A stretch of DNA of 64,000 bases from positions 787,536 through 851,535 of the forward strand of contig NZ_LMDC01000028.1 of NCBI RefSeq assembly GCF_001425705.1, read 5' to 3'. The translations under genes and the position numbers were made by a program. The notes below the pieces were generated by a model that made no database searches, was not told the DNA's origin, and saw only the letters and a list, made by a program, of their open reading frames with translations. Positions 10,098 through 19,422 of this stretch are shown here, one piece after another (positions within the stretch are counted from its first letter, which is position 1; the number at the start of each line of letters is the position of its first letter). The DNA comes from Pelomonas sp. Root1217 (lineage in GTDB: Bacteria; Pseudomonadota; Gammaproteobacteria; Burkholderiales; Burkholderiaceae_C).

Positions 10098-10835
10098 TCA
10101 TATCGTGTCCTGTTGCGTTTCGAGATTCAGGGAGGCGAACAACATGCCCTTTTCTTCGGCGCTGACCAGGGAGTCGATCTGGGGTTCGAGGCAGGCGCGG
10201 TTGCGGCCCTCGGCCTTGGCGCGGTAGAGCTGGCGGTCGGCCCGCTCCGTCCAAAGCAACGGTGATGAGCGCACCCACTGCGGCGCGAAGGCGCCGCCCA
10301 GGCTGACGGTGACGCTGAGCATCTGGCCCGGGCCGACCTCGATGGCGAGTTCAGAGACGCGCTCGCGCACGCGTTCGGCCACGGCCAGGCCCACGTGCGA
10401 GGCACAGTTGGGCAGGATGATGGCGAACTCCTCGCCGCCCACACGGGCGACGAGATCCATGGGCCGCACGGTCTGCTCGACGGCGCGGGCCACGGCACGG
10501 ATGACTTGGTCGCCCGCGCCATGGCCGTGGGTGTCGTTGACGGCTTTGAAGTGGTCGATGTCCAGCATCAGCAGCAGCGCGCCCTCACCCGAGCGCGCGA
10601 CGCGGTCGACTTCGCGGGCCAGCGCCATCTCGAAACTGCGGCGATTGACGAGACCGGTCAGCGCATCCCGGCTGGAAAGGTCGCACAGCGCGTCAAGCAC
10701 CGCTTGCAGCCAGGCGGCACTCATCGGTGCCTCGTCTGGAAGCAGCGCACCGGCCTGCTGCAGCAATTGCAGGGCCTGATCCAGAACGAGCACTTCGGCG
10801 TCGATCAGGTGGTTGGCGGGCAGGCGTTGTTCCAA
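10098..10835 (-). CDS. GGDEF-domain diguanylate cyclase
   Basis: A 245-residue cytoplasmic protein with no membrane segment. A helical N-terminal part of about 70 residues is followed by a GGDEF domain starting at SSRDALTGLVNRRSF. The active site is GGEEF, intact for c-di-GMP synthesis, and an RxxD inhibitory site (RPMD) lies five residues before it, so product feedback is expected. MLDIDHFKAVNDTHGHGAGD is the conserved metal/substrate segment. The sensory input is not recognisable. It heads the FlhG-like / globin string and is divergent from cheR, suggesting a role in motility or surface behaviour. Confidence 0.92.
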   Translation of the reverse strand: MEQRLPANHLIDAEVLVLDQALQLLQQAGALLPDEAPMSAAWLQAVLDALCDLSSRDALTGLVNRRSFEMALAREVDRVARSGEGALLLMLDIDHFKAVNDTHGHGAGDQVIRAVARAVEQTVRPMDLVARVGGEEFAIILPNCASHVGLAVAERVRERVSELAIEVGPGQMLSVTVSLGGAFAPQWVRSSPLLWTERADRQLYRAKAEGRNRACLEPQIDSLVSAEEKGMLFASLNLETQQDTI

Positions 10836-11045
10836 AGGGCTGTGGCTGTGTGGGCGAATGGGTGGATTGTGGTTTCAGGGCAGTCTAGCAGCGGCCCCCG
10901 CGCGCCCAGGTCGTGAAACAGGCACGTTCCTGGAGGCTGTTTGCACTATGCTGGACCGGCCCAGGGGCTGCAAAACGGCCCTGCGGTGCAGAATCGGCGC
11001 GCCACGCCAGAACTGCTGCGAGCACCAACAAATCTGAATTTCGAC

Positions 11046-11897
11046 ATGCCCGCACCCGACCTCGCCTCCGGCACGGACTCCCTCGACCACGAATTCAGCT
11101 TCAGCAAGGCCGACTTCGACCGTGTGCGTGAACTGATCTACAAGCACGCCGGCATCAGCCTGCATGACGGCAAACATGCGATGGTCTACAGCCGGCTGTC
11201 TCGCCGCCTGCGTGAGACCGGGCACAAGAGCTTCGGCAGCTATCTGCAGTGGCTGGAGGCCTCGACCGGCCCGTCGGGTGCCGCGGAATGGCAGGAGTTC
11301 GTCAACTGCCTGACGACCAACCTGACCTCCTTCTTCCGCGAAGAGCATCACTTCCACGCGCTGAAGGACGACCTCAAGCCCTATGCCGGCAAGCAAGTCC
11401 GCATCTGGTGCTGCGCCGCATCCACCGGCGAAGAGCCCTATTCCATCCTGATGACCTGCAGCGAGGCCCTGGGACCCAGCGCCTCGGTGCAACTCGTGTC
11501 CAGCGATATCGACACCAACGTGCTGGCCACGGCCAAGCGCGGCGTCTACAACGCCGACGCACGCGGCCTGGACGCGACGCGGCTGAAGACCTTTTTCATG
11601 CGCGGCACAGGTGCCAACTCCGGCAAGATCCGCGTCAAGCCAGAACTGCAGCGCTGGGTCGAGTTCCGCTCGCTGAACCTGATGGACGCGCAGTGGCAAC
11701 TGGGTGATCCCTTTCACATGGTGTTCTGCCGCAACGTGATGATCTATTTCGATGCACCCACCCAGCGCAAGGTGCTGGAGCGCATCCACCGTGTCATGCG
11801 CCCGGGAGGGCTGCTTTTCGTCGGGCATTCGGAGAACTTCACCGAAGCCCGCGACCTGTTCAAGCTGCGCGGCAAAACCATTTACGAACGGGTCTGA
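11046..11897 (+). CDS. cheR: chemotaxis protein methyltransferase CheR
   Basis: A 283-residue SAM-dependent methyltransferase that methylates glutamates of chemoreceptors. The N-terminal helical CheR domain (about 15-80) precedes the catalytic domain with CCAASTGEEPYSI (SAM-binding), SSDIDTNVLATA and CRNVMIYFD. The C-terminal GHSENF segment is also typical. I chose the ATG at 11046 because conserved sequence begins shortly after it; an in-frame start at 10941 adds an unconserved leader. cheD follows after 2 bp and cheB after that. The operon's other che genes are not in the window. Confidence 0.96.
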   Translation: MPAPDLASGTDSLDHEFSFSKADFDRVRELIYKHAGISLHDGKHAMVYSRLSRRLRETGHKSFGSYLQWLEASTGPSGAAEWQEFVNCLTTNLTSFFREEHHFHALKDDLKPYAGKQVRIWCCAASTGEEPYSILMTCSEALGPSASVQLVSSDIDTNVLATAKRGVYNADARGLDATRLKTFFMRGTGANSGKIRVKPELQRWVEFRSLNLMDAQWQLGDPFHMVFCRNVMIYFDAPTQRKVLERIHRVMRPGGLLFVGHSENFTEARDLFKLRGKTIYERV

Positions 11898-11899
11898 CC

Positions 11900-12565
11900 A
11901 TGAGCACCCCTTTTGCCTCGCCACCCACCGTCGGCCTCGGCAACCCGGTCGCAGTGGCCAAGGTCAACCACCTCAAGGCCCAGCCGCGCAAGCAGGGTGA
12001 GGCCTCGTTCTTCTTCTACGACGCGCATTTCAAGGACGCTGCCGTCAAGATCCTGCCGGGCGAGTACTTCGTCGACCAGGAAGACCTGCTCGTCATGACG
12101 ACGCTGGGCTCCTGCATCGCCGCCTGCCTGTGGGACCGCGTCGCCAGGGTCGGCGGCATGAACCACTTCATGCTGCCCGAGGGCAATGGCGACTCGGGCC
12201 GCTACGGCTCCTTCGCGATGGAACTGCTCATCAACGAGATGATGAAGCGCGGTGCCAGCAAGGCGCGCATGGAAGCCAAGATCTTCGGCGGCGGCGCCGT
12301 CATCTCGGGCATGAACTCGCTCAACGTCGGCGAGCGCAACACCAATTTCGTCATCGACTTCCTGAAGCTGGAGCGCATCCCCATCGTGTCCAAGGACGTG
12401 ATGGACGTCTACCCGCGCAAGGTCTGCTTCCTGCCGGCCAGCGGCAAGGCGATGGTCAAGCGCCTGGCAGCGACGAATACCGACGCGTTGGTCCAGCAGG
12501 ACCGAGCAGCCATTCAAAAGGTGCAGCCGGTCGCCAGCAGCGGCGGCTCCATCGACTTGTTCTAG
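11900..12565 (+). CDS. cheD: chemoreceptor glutamine deamidase CheD
   Basis: A 221-residue CheD protein that deamidates glutamines on methyl-accepting chemotaxis proteins. The catalytic Cys is in [13 protein letters not shown] and the His in [11 protein letters not shown]. The [21 protein letters not shown] and [16 protein letters not shown] segments are family hallmarks. The N-terminal 35 residues and the C-terminal 25 are unconserved extensions. It lies between cheR (2 bp gap) and cheB (10 bp gap), completing the receptor-modification set. Confidence 0.96.
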   Translation: MSTPFASPPTVGLGNPVAVAKVNHLKAQPRKQGEASFFFYDAHFKDAAVKILPGEYFVDQEDLLVMTTLGSCIAACLWDRVARVGGMNHFMLPEGNGDSGRYGSFAMELLINEMMKRGASKARMEAKIFGGGAVISGMNSLNVGERNTNFVIDFLKLERIPIVSKDVMDVYPRKVCFLPASGKAMVKRLAATNTDALVQQDRAAIQKVQPVASSGGSIDLF

Positions 12566-12575
12566 GAGGCCGCCG

Positions 12576-13664
12576 ATGGCCAAGACCAAAGTCGTGGTGG
12601 TGGACGACTCAGCGCTGGTGCGCTCCATCCTCACCGAGATCATCAACCGGCAGTCCGACATGGAATGCATCGGCGCGGCCGCCGACCCGCTCGTCGCGCG
12701 CGAGATGATCCGCAACCTCAACCCTGACGTCATCACGCTGGACGTCGAGATGCCGCGCATGGATGGCCTCGATTTCCTGTCTCGCCTGATGCGGCTGCGG
12801 CCAATGCCGGTGGTGATGGTGTCCACGCTGACCGAGCGCGGTGCCGAAGTCACGCTGAAGGCGCTGGAGCTGGGTGCGATCGACTTCGTCGCCAAGCCCA
12901 AGATCGGCGTAGCCGATGGCATCCGCCAACTGGCCCAGGACATCACCGACAAGATCCGCATCGCCTCCAAGGCCCACATCCGCCGCGCGCCACCGCCGCC
13001 CGCGCCGGGCGCTGCCGCGCCGGCCCCGGTGAAGGCCGTCACGATGGCCAGCCTCGGCAGGGCCTCGACCGAAAAGATCATCTTCATCGGCGCCTCCACC
13101 GGCGGCACCGAGGCCACCAAGGACGTGCTGATCAACCTGCCCGCCGACAGCCCGGCCGTCGTCATCACCCAGCACATGCCGCCCGGCTTCACCAAGAGCT
13201 ATGCGGCGCGGCTGGACGGCCTGTGCAAGATCCGCGTCAAGGAAGCCCAGGACGGCGAGCGCATCCTGCCCGGCCACGGCTACATCGCCCCGGGGGGCCT
13301 GCACCTGACCGTGGAGCGCAGCGGCGCCAACTACATCGCTCGCGTTCAGGACGGCGAACCCATCAACCGCCACAAGCCCTCGGTCGAGGCGCTGTTCCTG
13401 TCGGCAGCCAAGGTGGTCGGGCCGAACGCCATCGGCATCATGCTGACCGGCATGGGCGCCGATGGCGCCAGGGCCATGAAGGTCATGAAGGACGCTGGCG
13501 CCTACAACTACTGCCAGGACGAGGCCAGCTGCGTCGTCTTCGGCATGCCGCGCGAGGCCATCGCGGCCGGCGCGGCAGACGAGGTGCTGCCGCTGAACCA
13601 GATCGCGGCCAAGGTGCTGGAGCGGCTGCGGGCCACGTCGGGCATCTCGTTGAACCGCGTCTAG
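12576..13664 (+). CDS. cheB: chemotaxis protein-glutamate methylesterase CheB
   Basis: A 362-residue two-domain protein. The N-terminal receiver domain has [12 protein letters not shown], the phospho-accepting Asp in [10 protein letters not shown] (about residue 56) and a conserved Lys in VAKPK. A Pro/Ala-rich linker (about 140-160) leads to the methylesterase domain with GASTGGTEA (nucleophilic Ser), TQHMPPGFT (His) and GMGADGA (Asp). Phosphorylation by CheA would activate demethylation of chemoreceptors. A good ribosome binding site (AGGAGG) precedes the ATG. Confidence 0.97.
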   Translation: MAKTKVVVVDDSALVRSILTEIINRQSDMECIGAAADPLVAREMIRNLNPDVITLDVEMPRMDGLDFLSRLMRLRPMPVVMVSTLTERGAEVTLKALELGAIDFVAKPKIGVADGIRQLAQDITDKIRIASKAHIRRAPPPPAPGAAAPAPVKAVTMASLGRASTEKIIFIGASTGGTEATKDVLINLPADSPAVVITQHMPPGFTKSYAARLDGLCKIRVKEAQDGERILPGHGYIAPGGLHLTVERSGANYIARVQDGEPINRHKPSVEALFLSAAKVVGPNAIGIMLTGMGADGARAMKVMKDAGAYNYCQDEASCVVFGMPREAIAAGAADEVLPLNQIAAKVLERLRATSGISLNRV

Positions 13665-13680
13665 CGGCGCGTCAAGTGGC

Positions 13681-13986
13681 TCAGCGCCTACCGGCGCTGG
13701 CCGGCGCTTCGGCCTTGGCCAGCAGCATCGGACGGTGACGCGCGACGACCACGGGGTCGGCCGGGAAGACCGGCTTGAAGCCGTCCAGCGATTTCGGGCT
13801 GGCCGGCACCCAGGCCGTCTGCAGCGGCCGTTCGGCCTTGCCGGTCACGATGACGCGGTTCGAGCGCTCTGCAGCCGCTTCCTTCAGTTCGGCATTCGAA
13901 TCCGTGAACGCCCGGGCACCGGTCGTGGCGAGCACGAGGACGGCGGCAAATGAGGCAAAAGCAATCCAGCGGGGCAGAGTGGTCAT
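13681..13986 (-). CDS. small exported protein of unknown function
   Basis: A 101-residue protein with a clear signal peptide (about residues 1-26, MTTLPRWIAF... ending GARA). The mature part is short, basic and without cysteines, and begins FTDSNAELKEAAAERSN. Similar small proteins annotated as DUF4148-type occur in Burkholderiales, but I cannot confirm the family. It is convergent with cheB (16 bp between stops) and divergent from the LysR regulator, which might control it. Confidence 0.6.
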   Translation of the reverse strand: MTTLPRWIAFASFAAVLVLATTGARAFTDSNAELKEAAAERSNRVIVTGKAERPLQTAWVPASPKSLDGFKPVFPADPVVVARHRPMLLAKAEAPASAGRR

Positions 13987-14080
13987 GGCGGGTCTCCTTC
14001 AAGTGCTGGTTATGCTATGCATCCAGAGCTTCGCCACGAAGCGCTTATTTCTTCACTGATTGGTTGGATTGGCTTACCAG

Positions 14081-15010
14081 ATGGCCTCACTCGACCGTTT
14101 TCCCCTTCACTACCTCGCCGCCTTTCGCGCCGCGGCCCAGACAGAGAACCTGCGTGCTGCGGCCGAGAGCCTGCACCTGACGCACAGCGCAGTCAGCCAG
14201 CAGATCCGCGGGCTGGAAGCTCAGCTCGGCTTTGAGCTGTTCACGCGCCAGGGCCGGCGGCTGACCCTGAACCCTGCCGGACAGGCGCTGCAGCGCGGCG
14301 TGACGCAGGTGTTCGCCGCCCTGCAGGCGGGCCTGCTGGCCGCCGCGCAGGCGCACGGCAGCGCCGCGCAGACCTTGCGCGTCACCGCCCTGCCCTCGTT
14401 CGCGCAGCGTTGGCTGCTGCCCCGCCTGCCGCGCTGGCAAGCGCTGCAGCCCTGCATCACGCTGGACCTGCATTCATCCCAGCAGGTGGTGGACCTGGAA
14501 CGCGAGGGGTTTCACATCGGCCTGCGCATCGGCCGCGGCGGCTGGCCCGGGCTGATCTGCGAGCCGCTCTTTCACTCGCCGCACATCGTCGTCGCCGCGC
14601 CGCTGCTTGCCCAGCGCCTGGTGGGCGCGCCGCCGGAGCTGCTGACGCAGCAGCCGCTGATGGGCGATGCGGACCTGTGGCGGCAGTGGTTTGCCGAGGT
14701 GGGCCACAAGGGCACGGTGCCAACGCCGGTGGCGACCTTCAATGACGCCGCCATGCTGGGGCAGGCTGCCGAACAAGGTATGGGCGTGGCGTTGACCCGC
14801 GAACTGTTTGCCGCCGACGCCCTGCTGGATGGGCGGCTCGTGCGGCTGTCGGCCCACGCCGTTGACGACGACGCCACGCGCGACTACCAGGTCGTCTACC
14901 CCGAAGCGCTGCGGGACGACCCGGCGGTGCGCATCTTCTGCGACTGGCTGCACGCTGAGGTCGCCGCCCTGCAGCAAAGGCTCAAAGAAACAGCTGCTGC
15001 AGATCGCTGA
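14081..15010 (+). CDS. LysR family transcriptional regulator (GcvA-like)
   Basis: A 309-residue LysR-type regulator. The N-terminal winged helix spans about residues 5-65 (FPLHYLAAFRAAAQTENLRA, LTHSAVSQQIRGLEAQLG, LFTRQGRRLTLNPAG). The rest is a periplasmic-binding-like effector domain. The start FPLHYLAAF... and the domain style resemble the GcvA subgroup. I preferred the ATG at 14081 over a TTG at 14060. Divergent from the small exported protein, a classic LysR target arrangement. Its 3' end overlaps the convergent hemW gene by 29 bp. Confidence 0.9.
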   Translation: MASLDRFPLHYLAAFRAAAQTENLRAAAESLHLTHSAVSQQIRGLEAQLGFELFTRQGRRLTLNPAGQALQRGVTQVFAALQAGLLAAAQAHGSAAQTLRVTALPSFAQRWLLPRLPRWQALQPCITLDLHSSQQVVDLEREGFHIGLRIGRGGWPGLICEPLFHSPHIVVAAPLLAQRLVGAPPELLTQQPLMGDADLWRQWFAEVGHKGTVPTPVATFNDAAMLGQAAEQGMGVALTRELFAADALLDGRLVRLSAHAVDDDATRDYQVVYPEALRDDPAVRIFCDWLHAEVAALQQRLKETAAADR

Positions 15011-16166
15011 GGAAATCGAAACCGCGCTCGGTGGGCTGAATGCGCGCCTTGTCATCCGTCAGCATGCCGCGCCCACGCGCCGTCTCCAAACCCTTGGCGA
15101 TGCTTGAAACCGGCAAGCCCGTGCGTTCGAGGAACTGCGTCAGCGTGACGCCTTCCTTCAACCGCAGCGCATTCAGCATGAACTCGAATGGCAGGTCCTT
15201 GCGCGCCACCTCATGCTCGTTGCTGACCTTGTTGACCTGCGCCACGAAGGCAGCCGGCTCACGCCACCGCACCTGGCGCAGCACGCGGTTGGGGAAGCTC
15301 AGTTTGCTGTGCGCACCGGCACCGATGCCGAGGTAGTCGCCAAACTGCCAGTAATTCAGGTTGTGCAGGCAGCGATGGCCCTCGCGGGCATAGGCCGAGA
15401 CCTCATAACGTGACAGGCCGATGGCGCCGGTACGCGCCGTGATCAGGTCCAGCATGTCGCTGGCGAGATCCGGGTCGGGCAGATGCTCGGGTGTGCGCGT
15501 CGCGAACACCGTATTGGGCTCGATGGTCAGGTGATAGATGGACAGGTGCGGCGGATTGAAGCTCAACGCCTCATCGAGCTCACGTGACAGGTCGTCCAGC
15601 GTCTGGCCGGGCAGCGCATACATCAGGTCGAGGTTGAAGGTCTCGAAGGCCGCTGCGGCCTCGGTGAGGGCCTCGCGCGCCTGGGTCGCGCTGTGCACGC
15701 GGCCCAGCGTCTTCAGCTGCGTGTCGTCGAAGCTCTGCACGCCGACCGACAGCCGCGTGACGCCGGCCTGGCGGAAGCCCTTGAAACGCTCGCGCTCGAA
15801 GGTGCCGGGGTTGGCCTCCAGCGTGATCTCGCAGCCCGGCTCCAGCGGCAGCCGAGCGCGGATGTCCGAAATCAGCTGGGCGATCTGCTCGGGGTTGAAC
15901 AGGCTGGGCGTGCCGCCACCAATGAAGATGCTGATGACATGGCGGCCCCAGATCAGCGGCAGCGCGGCTTCGAGATCAGCCCGCAGCGCTGCGAGATAGG
16001 CCTCGGCCGTGTCGATGGCCAGTGCGCCGTCCTTGACCTCGTGCGAGTTGAAGTCGCAGTAGGGACATTTGCGCAGGCACCAGGGCAGGTGCACGTAGAG
16101 AGCGAGCGGGGGCAGCGCGGGCAGTTGCAGCGTGCCCGGACGCATCAGGTTCAACAGTTCAGCCAT
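14982..16166 (-). CDS. hemW: radical SAM heme chaperone HemW
   Basis: A 394-residue radical SAM protein. YVHLPWCLRKCPYCDFNSHEV carries the CxxxCxxC cluster motif near residues 30-37, followed by IFIGGGTPSLF and GCEITLEANPGT. Its size and C-terminal HemW domain (EFMLNALRLKEG) distinguish it from HemN; family members bind heme and deliver it to enzymes rather than oxidising coproporphyrinogen. It follows rdgB by 3 bp, the usual rph-rdgB-hemW order in Burkholderiales. Confidence 0.93.
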   Translation of the reverse strand: MAELLNLMRPGTLQLPALPPLALYVHLPWCLRKCPYCDFNSHEVKDGALAIDTAEAYLAALRADLEAALPLIWGRHVISIFIGGGTPSLFNPEQIAQLISDIRARLPLEPGCEITLEANPGTFERERFKGFRQAGVTRLSVGVQSFDDTQLKTLGRVHSATQAREALTEAAAAFETFNLDLMYALPGQTLDDLSRELDEALSFNPPHLSIYHLTIEPNTVFATRTPEHLPDPDLASDMLDLITARTGAIGLSRYEVSAYAREGHRCLHNLNYWQFGDYLGIGAGAHSKLSFPNRVLRQVRWREPAAFVAQVNKVSNEHEVARKDLPFEFMLNALRLKEGVTLTQFLERTGLPVSSIAKGLETARGRGMLTDDKARIQPTERGFDFLSDLQQLFL

Positions 16167-16169
16167 GAC

Positions 16170-16775
16170 TCAGCCGAGGCGCCAGACCTCGCGGAACTGC
16201 TGGATCAGGTGCACGGCCGCCAGCGCGCGGTGGCTGTGACGATTCTTGACCTCCGCGCCCAGGCTGGCCACGGTCTGGCCGAGCTCGGGAATGTGCATCA
16301 ACGGGTCGTAGCCGAAGCCGCCCTCGCCGCTCGGCGCCGTCAGGATCTCGCCACTCCAGCGGCCCATCGCGATCAGCGGCTCGGGGTCGTCGGCGCTGCG
16401 CACCGCCACCAAGGCGCAGACAAAACGCGCGCGCCGGTCTTTGATCGCAGCCATCTCGCGCAGCAGGCGCTCGTTGTTGGCCGCATCGCTTTTCTCGCCA
16501 CCCGCATCCAGCGCATAGCGCGCGGAACGCACGCCGGGCGCACCGCCGAGGGCATCGACGCTCAAGCCCGAGTCGTCGGCCAGCGTTGGCAGGCCGCTGA
16601 GCCTGGCCGCGTGGCGGGCCTTGGTCAGTGCGTTCTCGGCAAAGGTGTCGAACGGCTCTTGCGCCTCCGGAATGCCAAGGCTGCCCTGGTTCACCAGCTC
16701 GATGCCGAGCGGTGCAAACAGCGCCTGCAACTCGACGAGCTTCTTGGCGCTGTTGGAGGCGAGAACCAACTTCAT
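16170..16775 (-). CDS. rdgB: XTP/dITP pyrophosphatase (RdgB/HAM1)
   Basis: A 201-residue housecleaning nucleotidase that hydrolyses dITP, XTP and ITP to monophosphates, keeping deaminated purines out of DNA and RNA. The N-terminus [14 protein letters not shown] has the SxNxxK substrate motif. [27 protein letters not shown] holds the catalytic Asp residues, and EGGFGYDPL is also conserved. The start overlaps the rph stop by 4 bp. Confidence 0.97.
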   Translation of the reverse strand: MKLVLASNSAKKLVELQALFAPLGIELVNQGSLGIPEAQEPFDTFAENALTKARHAARLSGLPTLADDSGLSVDALGGAPGVRSARYALDAGGEKSDAANNERLLREMAAIKDRRARFVCALVAVRSADDPEPLIAMGRWSGEILTAPSGEGGFGYDPLMHIPELGQTVASLGAEVKNRHSHRALAAVHLIQQFREVWRLG

Positions 16776-17494
16776 GCGGATTTCTGCAACTCGATCAGCT
16801 CGCGGATGCCCTTGTCGGCCAGGTCCAGCAGCGCATTCATCTCGTCACGCGTGAACACCACGCCCTCGGCCGTGCCCTGCAGCTCGACAAAGCCACCCGA
16901 GCCCGTCATGACGACATTCATGTCTGTGTCGCAGGCCACGTCTTCGATGTACTCGAGGTCCAGCAGCGGCACGCCGTCGACGATGCCCACCGAGATGGCG
17001 GCCACCGTGTCCTTGATCGGCGAGCGCGACAGCTTGCTATCGGCCAGCAGCCTGTTGACGGCATCCTGGGCTGCAACGAAAGCGCCCGTGATGGCCGCCG
17101 TGCGCGTGCCACCATCGGCCTGCAGCACATCGCAGTCCAGCGTGATCGTGCGTTCGCCCAGGGCACTCAGGTCGAACACCGCGCGCAGCGAGCGGCCGAT
17201 GAGGCGCTGGATCTCCTGCGTGCGGCCACTTTGCTTGCCGCGCGCGGCCTCGCGGTCGCCGCGGGTATGGGTGGCACGCGGCAGCATGCCGTACTCGGCC
17301 GTCACCCAGCCCTCGCCCGAGCCGCGCTTGTGCGGCGGCACGCGCTCCTCGACCGAGGCCGTGCACAGAACGCGGGTGCCGCCGAACTCGATCAGCACCG
17401 AGCCCTCGGCATGCACGGTGAAACCACGCGTGATGCGCACCGGGCGCAATTGATTGGCGGCGCGGCCTGCGCTGCGCGTGAAGGTCTTGGTCAT
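16772..17494 (-). CDS. rph: ribonuclease PH
   Basis: A 240-residue phosphorolytic 3'-5' exoribonuclease that trims tRNA 3' ends and takes part in rRNA decay. Conserved segments include [52 protein letters not shown], and [20 protein letters not shown]. Length and motifs match active enzymes. It overlaps rdgB by 4 bp and lies 22 bp after the PP2C phosphatase gene on the same strand. Confidence 0.97.
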   Translation of the reverse strand: MTKTFTRSAGRAANQLRPVRITRGFTVHAEGSVLIEFGGTRVLCTASVEERVPPHKRGSGEGWVTAEYGMLPRATHTRGDREAARGKQSGRTQEIQRLIGRSLRAVFDLSALGERTITLDCDVLQADGGTRTAAITGAFVAAQDAVNRLLADSKLSRSPIKDTVAAISVGIVDGVPLLDLEYIEDVACDTDMNVVMTGSGGFVELQGTAEGVVFTRDEMNALLDLADKGIRELIELQKSA

Positions 17495-17516
17495 TGGAAA
17501 GGAAAGTTAGCGGCGT

Positions 17517-18425
17517 TCAGCGCCGATTGGCGCCGCGGCCTGATTGGCGAATCACTTCGTTGATCTCGCGCACGGCGCGCTCGATCTCCTCGTCGTCCAT
17601 GCCGGCGACGAGGTCGGCATCCAGCGCGCCCTGGATGGTGGACGCAAAGCCGGAATTGCCCAGATTCTGCGTGGTCTCACCGCTGGGCTCGCCTTCGCCT
17701 TCCCATTCGACGGCCAGCACGGTGACGTTGTCGCTGCGTGCACCACCCACGCGCAGCGCCTGCTCAACCAGGTCGGGCACGGCCTCGGAGATGGCCTGGT
17801 CGGCCACGTGCTGGACGATCTCGCCGTCTTCCACGCTGCCCCACAGGCCGTCTGAGCACAGCAGGATGCGGTCCGACGGTTCCATGATGAGCGGGCCCTG
17901 GCAGTCCACCATGGGCTTGCCAGGGCTGCCGAGGCAGGTGAAGAGCACGTTTCGATTGAAGGGCTCGCCGCCACGGGCCACGCGGCCCAGGGCTTCCTGC
18001 AACTCGGAGTAGGAATGGTCGCGGGTGCGGGCAATCAGCTTGCCGGCCCGCACGAGGTACAGCCGCGAGTCGCCGCAATGCGCCCACCAAGCCTGGTTGC
18101 CCTGCAGGATGCAGGCAACAACGGTCGTGCGCGGCGTGTCGTGCAGGCCCTTGCTCTCGGCATAGCGCAGCAGTTGCTGGTGAGCGATGACGATGGTTTC
18201 CTGCAGGAAGCGCTGCGGGTCTTCGATGACCGGACGGGCGTCCTGCTGGAACAGTGCCGCCAGGGTCTGCAACGCGATCTGGGCCGCGACCTCGCCTTCA
18301 GGGTGGCCGCCCATGCCGTCAGCCAGCGCAAACAGCCCGGCCTCCCGTGTGAAGCAATAGCCCATGCGGTCTTCGTTGGTCTCGCGGCCGCCACGACGGC
18401 TGACCTGGAAGACGTTGAATCTCAC
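17517..18425 (-). CDS. PP2C-family Ser/Thr protein phosphatase
   Basis: A 302-residue metal-dependent phosphatase. All PP2C metal motifs are present: RETNEDRM, LFALADGMGGHPEGE, WAHCGDSRLYLVR, LLCSDGLWGS and GARSDNVTVLAVE. The last 60 residues are an acidic, Ser/Thr-bearing tail. It overlaps the upstream kinase gene by 4 bp, so kinase and phosphatase are translationally coupled partners acting on shared targets. Targets are unknown; the kinase/phosphatase pair sits in the rph/yicC neighbourhood in related bacteria. Confidence 0.94.
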   Translation of the reverse strand: MRFNVFQVSRRGGRETNEDRMGYCFTREAGLFALADGMGGHPEGEVAAQIALQTLAALFQQDARPVIEDPQRFLQETIVIAHQQLLRYAESKGLHDTPRTTVVACILQGNQAWWAHCGDSRLYLVRAGKLIARTRDHSYSELQEALGRVARGGEPFNRNVLFTCLGSPGKPMVDCQGPLIMEPSDRILLCSDGLWGSVEDGEIVQHVADQAISEAVPDLVEQALRVGGARSDNVTVLAVEWEGEGEPSGETTQNLGNSGFASTIQGALDADLVAGMDDEEIERAVREINEVIRQSGRGANRR

Positions 18426-19390
18426 GCTTTCGCTCCGGACTTCAGGTTTTCAAGCTGGAGTTTGAGGCGTTCACTGAAGCTGAGCTTGGTGTAGCGCCTT
18501 TCGGTCTCACGAGCGAGCTCCTTCTGCAGCGCGAACACGCTCTGCGGGCGCGACAGCGCATCCAGCGACATGCACCACTCCGTCACCTCGAGCAGGTTGT
18601 CCGAGTAGACATTGCGCAGCCGCGACAGACTCAAGGACAGCCGGTCCTTCTCCAGGCGCTGCGGCGCGTCGTTGGGCGGGTAGCCCTGCATGCAGGCATA
18701 GATGCAGGCGCCGATGGCGTAGATGTCGGTCCAGGGGCCCAGCGAGCCATCGCGGCGGTACATCTCCGGTGCGGCAAAGCCCGGCGTGTACATCGGACGG
18801 ATGAAGTTGCCTTCCTTGCTCAGCACCTCGCGCGCAGCGCCGAAGTCCAGCAGCACGGCCTTGTTGTCGTTGGTGATGAAGATATTGGCCGGCTTGATGT
18901 CCAGGTGCAGCATCTTGTGCTGGTGGACGATGCGCAGGCCGCGCAGGATCTCGTCAAAGAGGCTGCGGATGGTCGACTCGCGGAAGACCTTGTCGCGCTT
19001 CATGTCTCGCGCGGTCACGATGAAGTCCTGCAGCGTGTCGCCTTGCAGGTAGTTCATGACCATGTAGACGGTCTCGTTCTCGCGCAGGAAGTTCAGCACC
19101 GAGACGACGCTGGGATGCGAGATCTGTGCGAGCGAACGGCCTTCCTCAAAGAAGCTCTTCAAGCCGAGGCGGTATAGCGGTTGCTTCTCGGGCTTGACGC
19201 GAGGGGTCAGTTCGCCGGGCGAACGTTCGGCCAGCGACGAGGGCAGATATTCCTTCAAAGCGACCAGGTGGTGGTCGGGATCCTCGGCGAGATACACCAC
19301 GCCGAAACCGCCCGCCGCCAGTCGCTTGATGATCTGATAGCCCCCAACCACCGTGCCTGCGGGCAAGGGCGCCGGCTTCGGCTTGGACAT
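18422..19390 (-). CDS. Hanks-type Ser/Thr protein kinase
   Basis: A 322-residue cytoplasmic kinase. The Gly-rich loop LAAGGFGVVYLAED, the catalytic Lys in LVALKEYLPSS, HLDIKPANI (catalytic loop) and LLDFGAARE (DFG) are intact, followed by GFAAPEMY. No transmembrane helix or extracellular sensor follows; the domain ends with a short basic tail. The catalytic loop has HLD rather than HRD, so it is a non-RD kinase. It leads the kinase-phosphatase pair and is divergent from yicC with only 32 bp between start codons. Confidence 0.94.
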   Translation of the reverse strand: MSKPKPAPLPAGTVVGGYQIIKRLAAGGFGVVYLAEDPDHHLVALKEYLPSSLAERSPGELTPRVKPEKQPLYRLGLKSFFEEGRSLAQISHPSVVSVLNFLRENETVYMVMNYLQGDTLQDFIVTARDMKRDKVFRESTIRSLFDEILRGLRIVHQHKMLHLDIKPANIFITNDNKAVLLDFGAAREVLSKEGNFIRPMYTPGFAAPEMYRRDGSLGPWTDIYAIGACIYACMQGYPPNDAPQRLEKDRLSLSLSRLRNVYSDNLLEVTEWCMSLDALSRPQSVFALQKELARETERRYTKLSFSERLKLQLENLKSGAKA

Positions 19391-19422
19391 AATCGCGTTT
19401 TATCTGTATTGCGAGATGCGAA

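Noticed and set aside
15693-17453. 586-codon plus-strand open frame across hemW, rdgB and rph
   Set aside because: It crosses three conserved genes on the other strand and has no family features.
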